64,000 nucleotides of DNA from Narthecium ossifragum (taxonomy: Eukaryota > Streptophyta > Magnoliopsida > Dioscoreales > Nartheciaceae), in NCBI GenBank assembly GCA_963920575.1, contig OY986972.1, forward strand, positions 4,419,115 through 4,483,114, read 5' to 3'. Shown here in pieces: positions 25,801 through 37,800 of this stretch. The translations under genes were made by a program, and so were the position numbers. Below the pieces are notes generated by a model. It worked only from the letters and a program-made list of their open reading frames with translations, did no database searches and was not told the DNA's origin. The stretch's first letter is position 1. Each line of letters starts with the position of its first letter.

Positions 25801-28800
25801 TATCGGAAGGCGTAAGTAGGGGTGAGCATTCAGTTCTCGGTTCGGTTCTCGGTCCAGAACCGAAGAACCGAATTTTTTTCGGTCCTGTTTTTAGAGAACC
25901 AAACCGAACTTATGTAGGAACGGAACCGAACCGAACCAAACCGAAATTGTTCGGTTCCAATTGACTTGGAATCGAGAACCGAACTTTTGTTCATAACCGA
26001 ACCGAACCGAACTTTTTGGAACCGAACCGAACTTTAAATAGTTGGTTACTTGGTTAGACCGGGTTAGACCATAGGTTCATAGGCTAAGGCATATATGAAA
26101 ACTTCAGTTCTGACCCAAACCGAACCGAATTTTTTTTTAAGAGCTGAACCCGAACCGAAACCCGAACTTTTCATACATGCCAAAACCAAACCGAACCAAA
26201 AAACCGAAAAAGCCGAACCGAATGGACCGAACTAATTCGGTTCGGTTCTTCGGGTTCGGTTCGGTTCAACTCACCCCTAGGCGTAAGGGAACCATACTCT
26301 TCTTGTTATATAACTAAGAATGACAGTGAACACTAATGTTTTATTACCCAAGACTAAACAGTTTCAATATACTTGAAAATAAGATGAGATAAACACATCT
26401 AAAAAAAGTAGTACAAATTAATGGAGGTGCTATTAGGGTAATGTGTAATAGAAGCTTTTGCAGCACAAAAATCTCCATGTAAATAACAAAAAAATCAAAA
26501 GCATCTGGTTTGCAGTGCCTGTTACTGTCTGAAGGTTTTTTGGCTCACAAAAATGCAGTAGGGATATTTTAATGCAGATTTCTCCTTTCATGCTATATAG
26601 TCTGCCTTATCAAAGTGGCCGCATGACGTACATCATGCCAGTGCATATGTTGATGCAGACAGGCAAATGGCCCCTACCCTCATACAGAGGTTCATTAATG
26701 TAGATCAGACGTGTACAAATGTCACAAATGCTCAAAACAACATGGCGAACTAGGACACAAAATGCTTTAGTATGCCAAATAAAGCATATGACATGTACAT
26801 TCAAAGACAATGACGCAGCATGACATAAATGTTGTGACAGAGACGAATGTGGTCAAAGCCTACCCAAGGTGAAGCACGAAAAGGAACCTATATAAGAAAA
26901 GACTTTTAGACGGAGAATTTCCATTCCAGCAGCACCGACTGTGCCAGCCTCTGGCCCCAATGGTGTGTGCCGACAAAGAATAAAGGCAAAAGGAGGGAAG
27001 GGAGAGGAGGAAAGGAGTGAACAAAAGAGGGGGGGGAGAGAGGCTTGTGGGGGTCCCGTCGAGGAAGATCGCGTCCAGGTCTTGGGGAAGAGAATAAAAT
27101 CCATGGAGAGAGAGAGAGAGAGATGAATTAATTTTTTAGGGTTACAATGAACATATATGAGTCCTTTAAGCTTAACAGGTTCGGTCGTAGAAACCCGAAA
27201 TCTGCATCCAACCTAGAGAGAGAGAGATGAATTGATTTTTTCTAGTTACAATCAATCTCATTAGGAAAGGTTCATTTGATGAGAAGGCTGAAAAGAGATC
27301 TCACGAGTTATCAAGTTTATCAAGTTATATCTTTGACGATTTCGATCGAAGACACGTCGCAGGTAAATAACGAGTTTGGTTGGGGGAGTCAGTGGGGGAG
27401 AGAGGGTGGGGGTAGTGTCAGGGGCTGGAACCCATGACACGACCATGGCACGAGGGATTTTGAAGATGGCGCGGCGAAAGTTGAAAATAGCACGGCGGTC
27501 TGAGCCAAAGCAGAACTTGACGAGCCATGAAGGATTCTATCGAGCAAGACGCGTGACGCGGCCAAGTCCGAGTCGGGCTAGGACTCGGAATGCTCAGGCG
27601 TGACGCGGTTGGCCATGGAGGCCAAACTGAGCGTGCAAAAGCCTTAATTCCAGTTGGACGGGGATCCTGGAGGGACTTGACGCGGCAAAGGAAGGTTTTG
27701 GCGCGGAGGAATTCCTAGTTGTGCGGGAGTTCTAGTCGAACAAGGACTCGACTCGCCCGGCGAAAGGTAGTTAGGCCATGGAGGCCAAACTGAGCGTGCA
27801 AGTGTCCTAATTCTACTTGGCTTAGGTCTCCAGCATGGAATGACACGGCAAATATGGAATATGGCACGGGAAAAGTTGATTTTGGCTCGTGAAAATAGGA
27901 GGGAGTCCTATTTCGAGCCAAAGTACGATGGATGTTGGCAAACAACCATCTTTGGCGAGTCTTAATTCATGTAAGAGTCCAAATAGGCTAGGAAGCTTTG
28001 TAATTGGCTGATTGCATGTTTGAATAGGCATGAAGCCTAGGACTTGGGGTTGGAATAGGAAACTTGACTTGTTGGAGTAAGTCATGGACTCTCCTCTATA
28101 TAAGGAGGACGCCGGCTAGATGTTAGGGGGACATCTGGGTTATGGGACAGCTCATGGATTGAAGATCCAGGAGGGATTGAGAGATCGTGAGATAAAAGAA
28201 TTGGGTGATTCTTCTAGGGTTTTGGGTTGAGAGCTTCTTGTATTGAGAGTGATTGTACTCCAAGGGGTTGGGGCGAGAGAAGAGTGTTCTTCTAATCACT
28301 AGTCAATAAAGGAGTTGGGATCTAATCCCTTACCCTAAATTCGTGTGAATACTTGTGATTGTACAAGGCAAAAATGGGGCTGGTCAAGAGGCGGTCGGGC
28401 TGTCAGGCGGAGTGCACAGGCGGTGCACAGACGACGTGCAGACGACGCGCGAGTGGAGCACAAGCGGCGAGCAGGGCGCGTGGCGATGGTGTGCAGGGCT
28501 CAACGAGGGGTCTCTTGGCGCCATCACAGGGTAAAGGTAGGCGAAAAGTTTATCTCCCTTATTTACCTGGTGACAGGTAGTGGTCGGTTACGCGCCAGGT
28601 GGCATGGGTGCCCACTAGTGAACATATATGAGACCTTTAAGCTTAACAAGTACGGGAAAAAAGCCGAAATCTGCATCCATGATCCAACCCATAATAAGTC
28701 ATCAACGAAACAGCTAAGCCGAGCCGATTTCAAGCATCCTTTGTGGACTGGCTCTTGAGTGTCTTGGTAAATACCAACTGAAATGGTCAGCCAGTACATT

Positions 28801-31800
28801 AATTCTTGTGTTGGACTATCAAAAAAGTTATAAACAAGAATGTAATTGATGACATAGAAGGATGTAGTTTACACGTTCTAATCAATCGGGGAACAAGGAA
28901 TGGGATTATTGTCTCATGTTACTTCAGATAGAATGGATATGACAATAATTGCCACCACAACCTATCTGAATATTTTCTTAAATGCATGTATCAAAGAAAT
29001 AGGTTGTTAAACAGTAAGAAAGGAAGATGCGTCCTCTGGTGAGCAAAAGCTAGATATTTTTTCTGATTCTAGGTGAAATAAATGCATGATCTCAAGATTT
29101 ATATCTGAACTCTAAAGTCATTGCACTGCACTACTAAACTACTAGAGTTCTTTGTATCGATCAAGCAAGACTTGAATCTTAGGAAAATGGATTCATCATC
29201 CCATCACAATATGATCAAGAATGAGAGAGAACTCATACCTTCTTTTGGTATTAGTTCTCTCTTAATAACCCATAAATGGTATATTACCTCGATATAGCAT
29301 TTCTCGCCCATTTCAATGATCCAAGATAAAGAAGCAGTTCAGGAATTACTAAGTATGGGACCATAGAGGCAGATTCAAATGTAAAAAATAGGATTTGATT
29401 GAGTATTGAGAAGCAAAAGAATTTAATCTGAAATATCTAATGAAAGTAGATTGGTTTTTTTTCATTCCCAAAAATATATGTGACACTTGGACCAGCAAAA
29501 ACGGGAAGTTCTCGCTATCTAGAGGAGCCAACCAGCATCATAACTCTAAATAGAAGTCAAAGACAACAGAGCAAGAGTATGAAGGGAAATTAAATAGATG
29601 CCATAGGCCTAATGGCCTTGATACTAGCAAAATAAAATGCATCAATCTCAAGAAGATTGGAAATCATTACTGTTCCATTGTCTCATGCATATGAACAAAC
29701 ATCCACAGACAAGTGCTCACCTTCTGTTTTGATGACTTTGGCACTACTACACTTTTCGCATTAGATTTCGTGTTAACTTCTGCATTCTGGGCAGTGATTT
29801 TCCTCTTTTGCACTCCACCGGCATCTAAATGCCTGTGTACTGGCCGAAGCTGCACAACCGCATGTAGACGATTCAAATGCAACTGCAAGACAGAGGTAAA
29901 ATGGCATTACATAATTTATCAAACAAGCCAGCAAATAAGAGATAGATTTTACTACCTTAGAACCAGAAGAAGAGCAAAGATATAAGTCAAAGTACAGATG
30001 CTCTCAACTAAATGTTTTAGGGAGAAGGGTCAAAAGGTGGTAAAAAAAATAGAGTTTGTCAATAGTTTCTTTTTTATATGGCAATAGATGCTGGTGGGAC
30101 AAAAATGCCCCCCCCTATAATCACCCCCCCCCCCCCGGCGCCGCCGGGGGAGGGGGGGGGGGGGGGGGGGGAGCGCCCTCCGCACCCCCCGAGGCGCCTC
30201 ACGCGGCCCAATCTCGCCCCCCAAGCGCCGTCAGCAGCCCGATCTCGCTCATCGCCCCCCCCCCCCCAACCCGAGCTCACCGTCGTCGTCGCCGCGTCGA
30301 TCCAGCTCGCCGTCGTCATTGCCGCGTCGATCCAGCTCCAACTCGTCGCCAGCCCCCCCCCCAAGCCGGTGGCGCCCCCCGCACCCCCCAAGCGCCTCCC
30401 GCACCCCCCCAGGCGCCCTCCTTCTCGATCTCGCCGGCGGCCCCCAGCACCCCCAGCTAGGGGTGGCAATTCGGGTTCACGAGTCGGGTTCGGGTCGGGT
30501 CATACACTGACCCGTTTCTTAAAGACCAAACCCGAAACGGGTCAGGTCTATAAACCCAAACCCGGCCCATTAATAAACGGGTCAACCCGACCCGACCCGT
30601 CTAACCCGTTTATTAAACGGGTCGGATTGGGTTCGAGTTGACCCGCCACGGCCCAGGAGGGAGAGGCGGCGCCGGCGGCCGGATCTGAGTCGTATCTGAC
30701 CAGATCTGGCCGGATCCGAGTCGTATCTGGCCAGATCTGAGTTGTATCTGGCCGGATCTGAGTCGTAGCAGCGAGGGGGTCACAAATCTGGCCGGGAAGC
30801 AGCCGGATCTGAGTCGTGGACGGTAGTGGGGCTTCGTGGTCGGTGGCGGTCGTCGCCGGCGCTAAGGTGACCTCGGGGAGGTCGAGGACGGCGCTGAGGT
30901 GACCTCTGACGAGATCATCGAGCTCAGAGGGGCGGAGGGAGGAGACGTCGATGGGGGAGGCGACGCGGAGGCGGCAACAGGGGGTCGGTTGAGAGGCCTT
31001 GTCCTTGTTCTTGTTCTTCGAGGTCTTTGAGATCGGAGGGGAAGACAAAGGGCGGGGGCATCTCGGGACCAGGGGGCCGCGCCGCTGCTAGTTGGAGAGG
31101 AGAAGGGGTTACGCCTTACGGCCATGGAGAGGGTGGACCAGTGGAGGGTAAGGGAGATTGGGCGGCCGGGGGGGAGCAAAGAGGCTAGGGAGGAGGAGAG
31201 GGTGAGAGGAGTAGAGGGAGATAGGGCGGCCCGGGGGGGTGGCGAAGAGAGGCAAGGGAGGAGAGGGTGAGAGGAGGGAGATCGGGCGGCCGTGGGGGGG
31301 GGGGGGGAAGAGAGGCAAGGGAGGAGAGGGTGAGAGGAGTGGAGGAGAGGGAGATCGGGCGACGGGGGGCGGGGGAGGCAGAGAGTTAAGGGAGGAGAGG
31401 TGAGATGAGAGCCTGAGTCAGTGGAGATAGGGATTAGGCCCATTAGGGAGAGGGTAAGGGATAAACGGGTTGACCCGTCTAACCCGCGGGTCAACCCGAC
31501 CCGTTACCCGTTGTCGTTTATCTCGGGTCGGGTCGGGTCGAGTTCGTGGGTCATGACCCGGATTGCCACCCCTGCCCCCAACGCCCCCGTCAGCGGCACC
31601 CAGCGCCCCACGTCTCGTCCTCCGGATCGCTGTCCTCGTCGCAATCCTGCATCCCAACTCGCCGCCCTCCGATCGCGCCGTCATCCACGAGGTCGCCGTC
31701 CGACGTCGATCCCGAGCTCGCCGCCCTCCGATCGCGCCGCCGTCCGCGCTTGAGCCGCTGCCGCCGGACCTCCTTCTATTGTTATCAGCTTTTGCTCTGT

Positions 31801-34800
31801 TCCTAGTGCGGTGATGATTGGAAATTTGCAGGTTGGCAAAGTAACATAGAGAGGCCGGATCTTGGGTCGAGGGCGGCGTCACCTCCTTCCTCGACCCATC
31901 GGATTCTGTTGGCTCCCATCGGATCCGACGCAAGGTCCCCGCCATGGTGTCGCCTTTTTTTTCTTTTTTTTTTCTTTTTTTTTTTCTTTTTTTTCTTTTT
32001 TTTTTCTTTTTTTTCTTTTTGAAATGTAAATAGTGACTCCTTCATGCGAGTTACTTTCCGTAATTGGCAATTCAAAGAATTTGTGATGCCTATAGATCGT
32101 TGTAAGTTACTTTCCACAAATCATATAAGTTACTTTCCACAAATTATATAAGTAACTTTTCACAATTATAGTAGTTATTTTTCATATTTTTTCGTCGTAG
32201 TTACTTTCCGCAAATATGGTAGTTAATTTTCACAATTCTGGTAGTTACTTTTCACAATTCTGGTAGTTATTTTTCATATTTTTAGTGGTAGTTACTTTTC
32301 ATAAATCTTGAAGTTACTTTCCACTAGTTATTTTCCATCGGTTTAATCTGAAAAATAAATCAAGTTAGTTTCCACGATTTCATCGTCAAGAGCTCAAATT
32401 ACTTTCCGTAATCATGGTAACTTACTTTCCACAAATCATATAAGTTAATTTCCACTATTTACTTTCCATTGGTTTAATCTGAAAAGTATCTTACTTTTCA
32501 TTGGTTTAATCTGAAAAGTAACTTACTTTCCATTAGGTAGTTACTTTTCACTGAGAATACAAACAGTCACTAAGAATATGAACAGTCACTGAAAGGGCAT
32601 TTTAGTATTTAAAAAAGGTGTTTGACCTAAATGCCTTAAGGAAAATGTATTTGGTGTTTTGGGCAAATATTCCCTTCTCAAATCCCTAAATGCCAATTAT
32701 CACAATGTTTTATCCACAATCAGGTATACAATTAAGGCCAAAGAGCTAATAATGCATAGTAATCATAATCGATATTCACGATACCAAAAAAGCATACAAA
32801 GTGCCGTCAAGATGAATAGCAATCATGATTGATATTCACAACACCGAAAGAATAGACACTCGCATCAAGATGTTTCACAAGTTGGATTTGAACCGATGTA
32901 AACCTCATGGCATCCAGAAAAACAAATAACCAACTAAATGTGTATGAAGCAAGCTTTCTATATACATTGTTGTGAGACAAAACTTAAAAAAACTAAGTGC
33001 ACAAAGTGCTCATAATCTCAAATTTGTGCAAAGTGCAACAGATTAAGCAACAATCGGCTGGAACTGATCCCAATCAACATGAGCAAACGAGAAGCTTTAC
33101 ATGCCAGCTGAATGGACCTTGTGAAATCACTTCTCTAAGCAAGTTCGAGAAGTCTTTCTTATGTTATTTGCTAGAAATGAGTGACCAACAAATAACCAGC
33201 AATTTGAGGGGGATATATATAAGCTTTGGCAGAAACAAGAAACTTCAAAGGTTCTCGAAGTAGCATGAGGTGATAATGCCCCATGATAGCCCACTATCTT
33301 GAGTTCTAAGTATCAGTTGAGCTACTAATGAACAAAACAATGAAACTCCAAAATGAAGAAAGATTTAATCTATACTAGGTTCTGATAATTGCATCGAGTG
33401 AAAGAGTCTAGAGACCCCATAGTTCGAATACCACCTAGCCATCTGAAAGCTTCAATTTCAAGAAAACACGCAACATGCTGGCTCATACAAAAGAAGGGGA
33501 ACCTATCTTCAATTAACTTCACAAATGGAGTGTCGATGTGAGCTCATCACTTGACTGGAACTATGAAGAGGGCAATCAAATATAGGGGCAGCAATCTAGC
33601 TCGATGCTCAAAAAATCGCTCGATATAGACCCAAGCCTGAGCTCGATAATAGCTCATTCGATGTTGACTTGATCTCGATAACAGCTCGCTCGGTATCAAG
33701 CTGATCGATATAAGCTCGATCGAGCTTGAATTTATTTTAAAAAATATATAACATATACCGATTAGAACTTCTATATTTTTCAATTTTTTCCATATTCTTT
33801 TCATGATATATCAGTGTTAATGTCTCAGTCAGTAGTTCACAGTCCAACTGTAAAGATTTACAATCATCCATTTATCGAGGGGTGGATCTTTTATACTGTT
33901 GAGAATTACAGAACCGAATAGTTGCTTATGTCTCAACCATTGGATCTTAAAGATCAATGGCTAAGATAGTGGTACATGGAGGAAGGTTTACGGGTTACAA
34001 ACTCTAGCCTGATCCCCCTCACCCCGTTGCCAAGACCCACCAACCCTCCTTCGGATCCCTCTCCCTCAACCCCCCCCTCGCCCCCTTCTCTCTGCGTCTT
34101 GATACCACCTGATCTCTCTCATACAAACTCCTCTCTCTTTGATGCGATTTGACTCCGAACCTGGCCAAATCCCTCTCACAGTGAGGACCTAGTTTGGTCA
34201 AGCTCGCTTTGATACGAGCTCATATTCGTTCAAGTCGAGCTTGAGCTGAAATTTTCAGCCTCCAACCAATTTCAAGCTGAGAATGAGCTAAGCCAGCACG
34301 AACCATTTCAAGCTTGAGCAGAGCCTAGCTCGCTCATTATCGGCTCGTTGCTACCCCTAATCGCATGTAATTAGTCATGTATGATCCATAGCACCTAGAG
34401 AGGCTTAGGGCACTTAATCGTGGTTTTGACACATTTAATGGGCTTATTTGCCCATGATACGTCTCACCATTTGAGCATCTTAATCATGTTTAACTGATTA
34501 ATAACTCTTAGGGGTGATAGAAGCAATCGATCATGCTTTTGGCACATTAAATAGGACTATAACCAGGAAATACTATAGTTTATATATTTTCAGTGTTTGA
34601 ATGTTGGATTATAACTAGGCGCTGTAACAAAAAAATTACAGCTCTAATGGTGAATAGTGATTTTAAAGTACTTGCAAAAGCTTCACAACCTTCATGTCTA
34701 TTGTGTTAGAGGGAAGCTAATCACCGGAATTTCCTAAGAGAAGGGTTGTCGCCGCTAGAGAAAGCTCTTGGAAGCTGTTGGAGCCGTAGCTAAGGTCTAC

Positions 34801-37800
34801 GGACCTTCAATTCGTTGAGTTTTGACCAAATCAGGGTAGGAAATGATATCCACTTCCTTCTTTCCCACTTTTTGCATACACCTCACTTCATGTGGGGTTA
34901 GAAGGCTTGCATGAGATACGGGCCTATTGGTTGCAAGAGAGTGGAGAGAGAAAGTGAGTCATAGGGAAGTCTTACTTACGTATAAGTCACTCCCCATGAA
35001 ATGGATATTGTTTGGTTGTGCTAGAAAAGTGTATATTAGAAAGTTGGTGTGAAACATGTGACCAAGTAATGGGAGAGGTAATTCCCATTTTCTAACATTT
35101 CGAGGAAAAGTCAAAAAAGAGAGTGATGATAGATGGGAAGTGAGGCCTCTCACTTTCCATCATCACACTTCTAAGCCAGTTTCCCTTCCCAAATTCCCGC
35201 AACAGACCCTATGCAAGTTCGTTGTTGATTGTTGGAAAGACTTCTCGCCAGTGAATTTCAGGCAAAAGGTGGCCAAGGAAATACCTTCAGAACCATCTGT
35301 CCTGGAACCTTGATACTATGTGAACACCACGTTTGGCCAATCGAGCAACAGTGCCTCGAAATATGGCAAGAGATATGCAAGTTGCATAGCGAGGGTTTTT
35401 AGCAGGTTTATCGATATTTATCGCATATGTTTCGATTTTATTTCTAGTAATTATACAAATTACAATGTTAAATATACTATTGTTTGATAGGTAGGACATC
35501 TACATGGTTAGATTGACAACCGTGCATGGATCATATTCGTTATCCATCGCATGCATAATTAGGATGAGGTCTAGGAACAAGATTTCCGGACTTAGATGTC
35601 GACACCGAGAGAATACTAGAGCTGCACAACAGATCTAGATTTGTTTAGTCCACTATTGAAGCTAGGAGTTCTAGACTGCAAGTCGAGTCTAAGACCTAAT
35701 TTGAGTTCATGATGGTAAACATGTAGGCAGCACTATAAACGTCTAGCTCCAGACTGTTTACTTGGGTTTCCACAATGACCCAAGGATGCCCAGAAATACA
35801 TCAGTTTTGATTTGCATATTGGACCCTTGGAATGCGCAGAAGTACGCGATGGTTGGGTTGGCACACTGTCCCCTAGAGAAATGCTCACAAAATCGTGAGG
35901 TAGCACGGCTTTTAGGACGTGGTCCAATCGGTTGTGCACCATATCCTTTTTAGGTCTCCTAGCTAAAGGTCCTGGCAATAAGTTAGATATTCTATTTAGA
36001 ATATAATTCTCTATGATTTCCTACTGAGCATTGGGATTATTACCCTTCTAAGCTATGTGATCATAATGTCTACAAGAATATCGAAGAATCTCAAGAATCT
36101 CAGAGGTTCCTAAGGAGCTCCAAGATAGCCAGACCAGCTTACTCCTTTATTTTTCCAGTAGATTTGTAGTGACTTGTTATATATACATAAACATATGGAG
36201 TTGTACATTCTTTTGTGTTGTAAAACTCTAATTTATGTGAATCATGGATTTCCATACCGGCCGATACTGTGCGTACCGGCCGGTATTTACTGTACCGGTG
36301 GCTAACCGGTCCGGTTTTCTCCCCCGGATCGGAGTAGGGGGAGATTGGATGTGTACCGGCCGGTTTGCATCCAAACCGGCCGACCGGCTGGTACATGCCG
36401 GTTTGGATGAATACCGACGGGTACAAGCAGGAGACGATGGGTGGAGGAGGAAGGGGAGGAGAGAATTGGAAAGGAGAGGGGAGGAGGAGAGAGAGGGAAA
36501 GGAGAGGAGGAGAGAAAGGAAGGAGATCCTTACTCGGAGGCGGCGAAGAGATCGAAAATTACATAAACTACCCCTATCAACAGATCTCAAATCCGTTTTT
36601 TGTTCCGGGGGCGCTGCCCAGGTCGATCCCCGCCGGGGCGCTGCCCCGGACCCCGTCAGCTCTGCGTAGTGCGTCATGATCAGGTCCGGAACGATCAAGC
36701 TTCACAAACTCAACAAGGAAGAGGGAGGGGAGAAAGAGAGGAAAATGTATTAAGCTATTATAAATGTAGAAAAATTGAAAATAATTATAAAACTATTATA
36801 AATGTAGGAAAATGTATTAAGCAATTGCTTATTTTTCATGTATTGTATTATACTACTTTGACAACTTGTCACTCTGCTTCATATAAGAAACTAGGTGGGC
36901 CCCCTGCCACCTGGCAGGGTAACCATCAGGTTAATAATTGATTCGGTTATAAAAACCGATTTTGATTAATGATTTAGTATGGATATTATATAAAGTTGAT
37001 TGTATTAAATTAATATACTATAACTATAAAATAGATATAAATGTATGAATTAAATCAATCTTATAAGGGGTGGTTATGCATAACCATTTTTGCTCCTTAT
37101 AAGGTTGATAAGGATATATATTTAAAACTAACCTAGGGAATATGATAAAAATATACAAAGTTAACTTAGAAAAATATACATGTAAACAAACTAATAGAGG
37201 ATAAACGGTTGTAACCGTTATTGCTCCTTATAAGGTTGATGATATTTGACCAATTGGAGATGTTGAATACAAGTGAATATCAACTTTAATTGTTAGTTAC
37301 ATTAGTTAGCTTCAATATATTTCAAATCAAATAAGAAACGAGCAGAAAACTCCCTAAAAGAAGCCAAACCAGCCTTTCATGGCCGGTTTGCCGGCGTACC
37401 ACCGGGACGGAAATCCATGATGTGAATGCTGATTATGTATGCACAAAGGGACGACCAGCGCATAGGCATCCAAATTGACGATTATGATCACATTGCACGC
37501 TCACGACCCCGAGGCTAGTTTTAGGTAAGCTTGGGTCTTAATAAGTGACAATGTTTCCAAGCATATAAAAGCCAATAGTGCTGGGGGTCATGTTATTCAT
37601 TAGCCTCAGACAAGTCAAATCATTGCAACAATGAGAATCCATGGTCCAACTATTGAAAACAACACAATAAGAGAACTTTTAACCAACTTCAATAAATCAA
37701 GCTCCAAAGAAGATCTCCAACGACCTTATTCAACCTCTTCGAAACTAAGCACCTATACAATCTGGATCCACACAACTCAGTCCATTGCATATCCTACTAG

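Larger units (their letters stand above)
30020..32685. mobile_element. Composite repeat region, probable large non-autonomous DNA transposon
   Basis: The left edge (GGGAGAAGGGTCAAAAGG) and right edge (ATTCCCTTCTCAAATCCC) are loosely inverted, and GGGACAAAAATGCCC at 30096 mirrors GGGCATTTTAGTATT near 32586. This suggests one element of about 2.6 kb into which the hAT-like element at 30458-31574 inserted. The C- and G-rich interior (30108-30457, 31575-31800) has long frames by composition only. Edges are approximate and no target duplication was found. Confidence 0.45.

Noticed and set aside
30056..30641. Proline/alanine-rich frames on both strands
   Set aside because: Arise from poly-C/poly-G and CGCC-rich transposon DNA; they cross a hAT-like element border.
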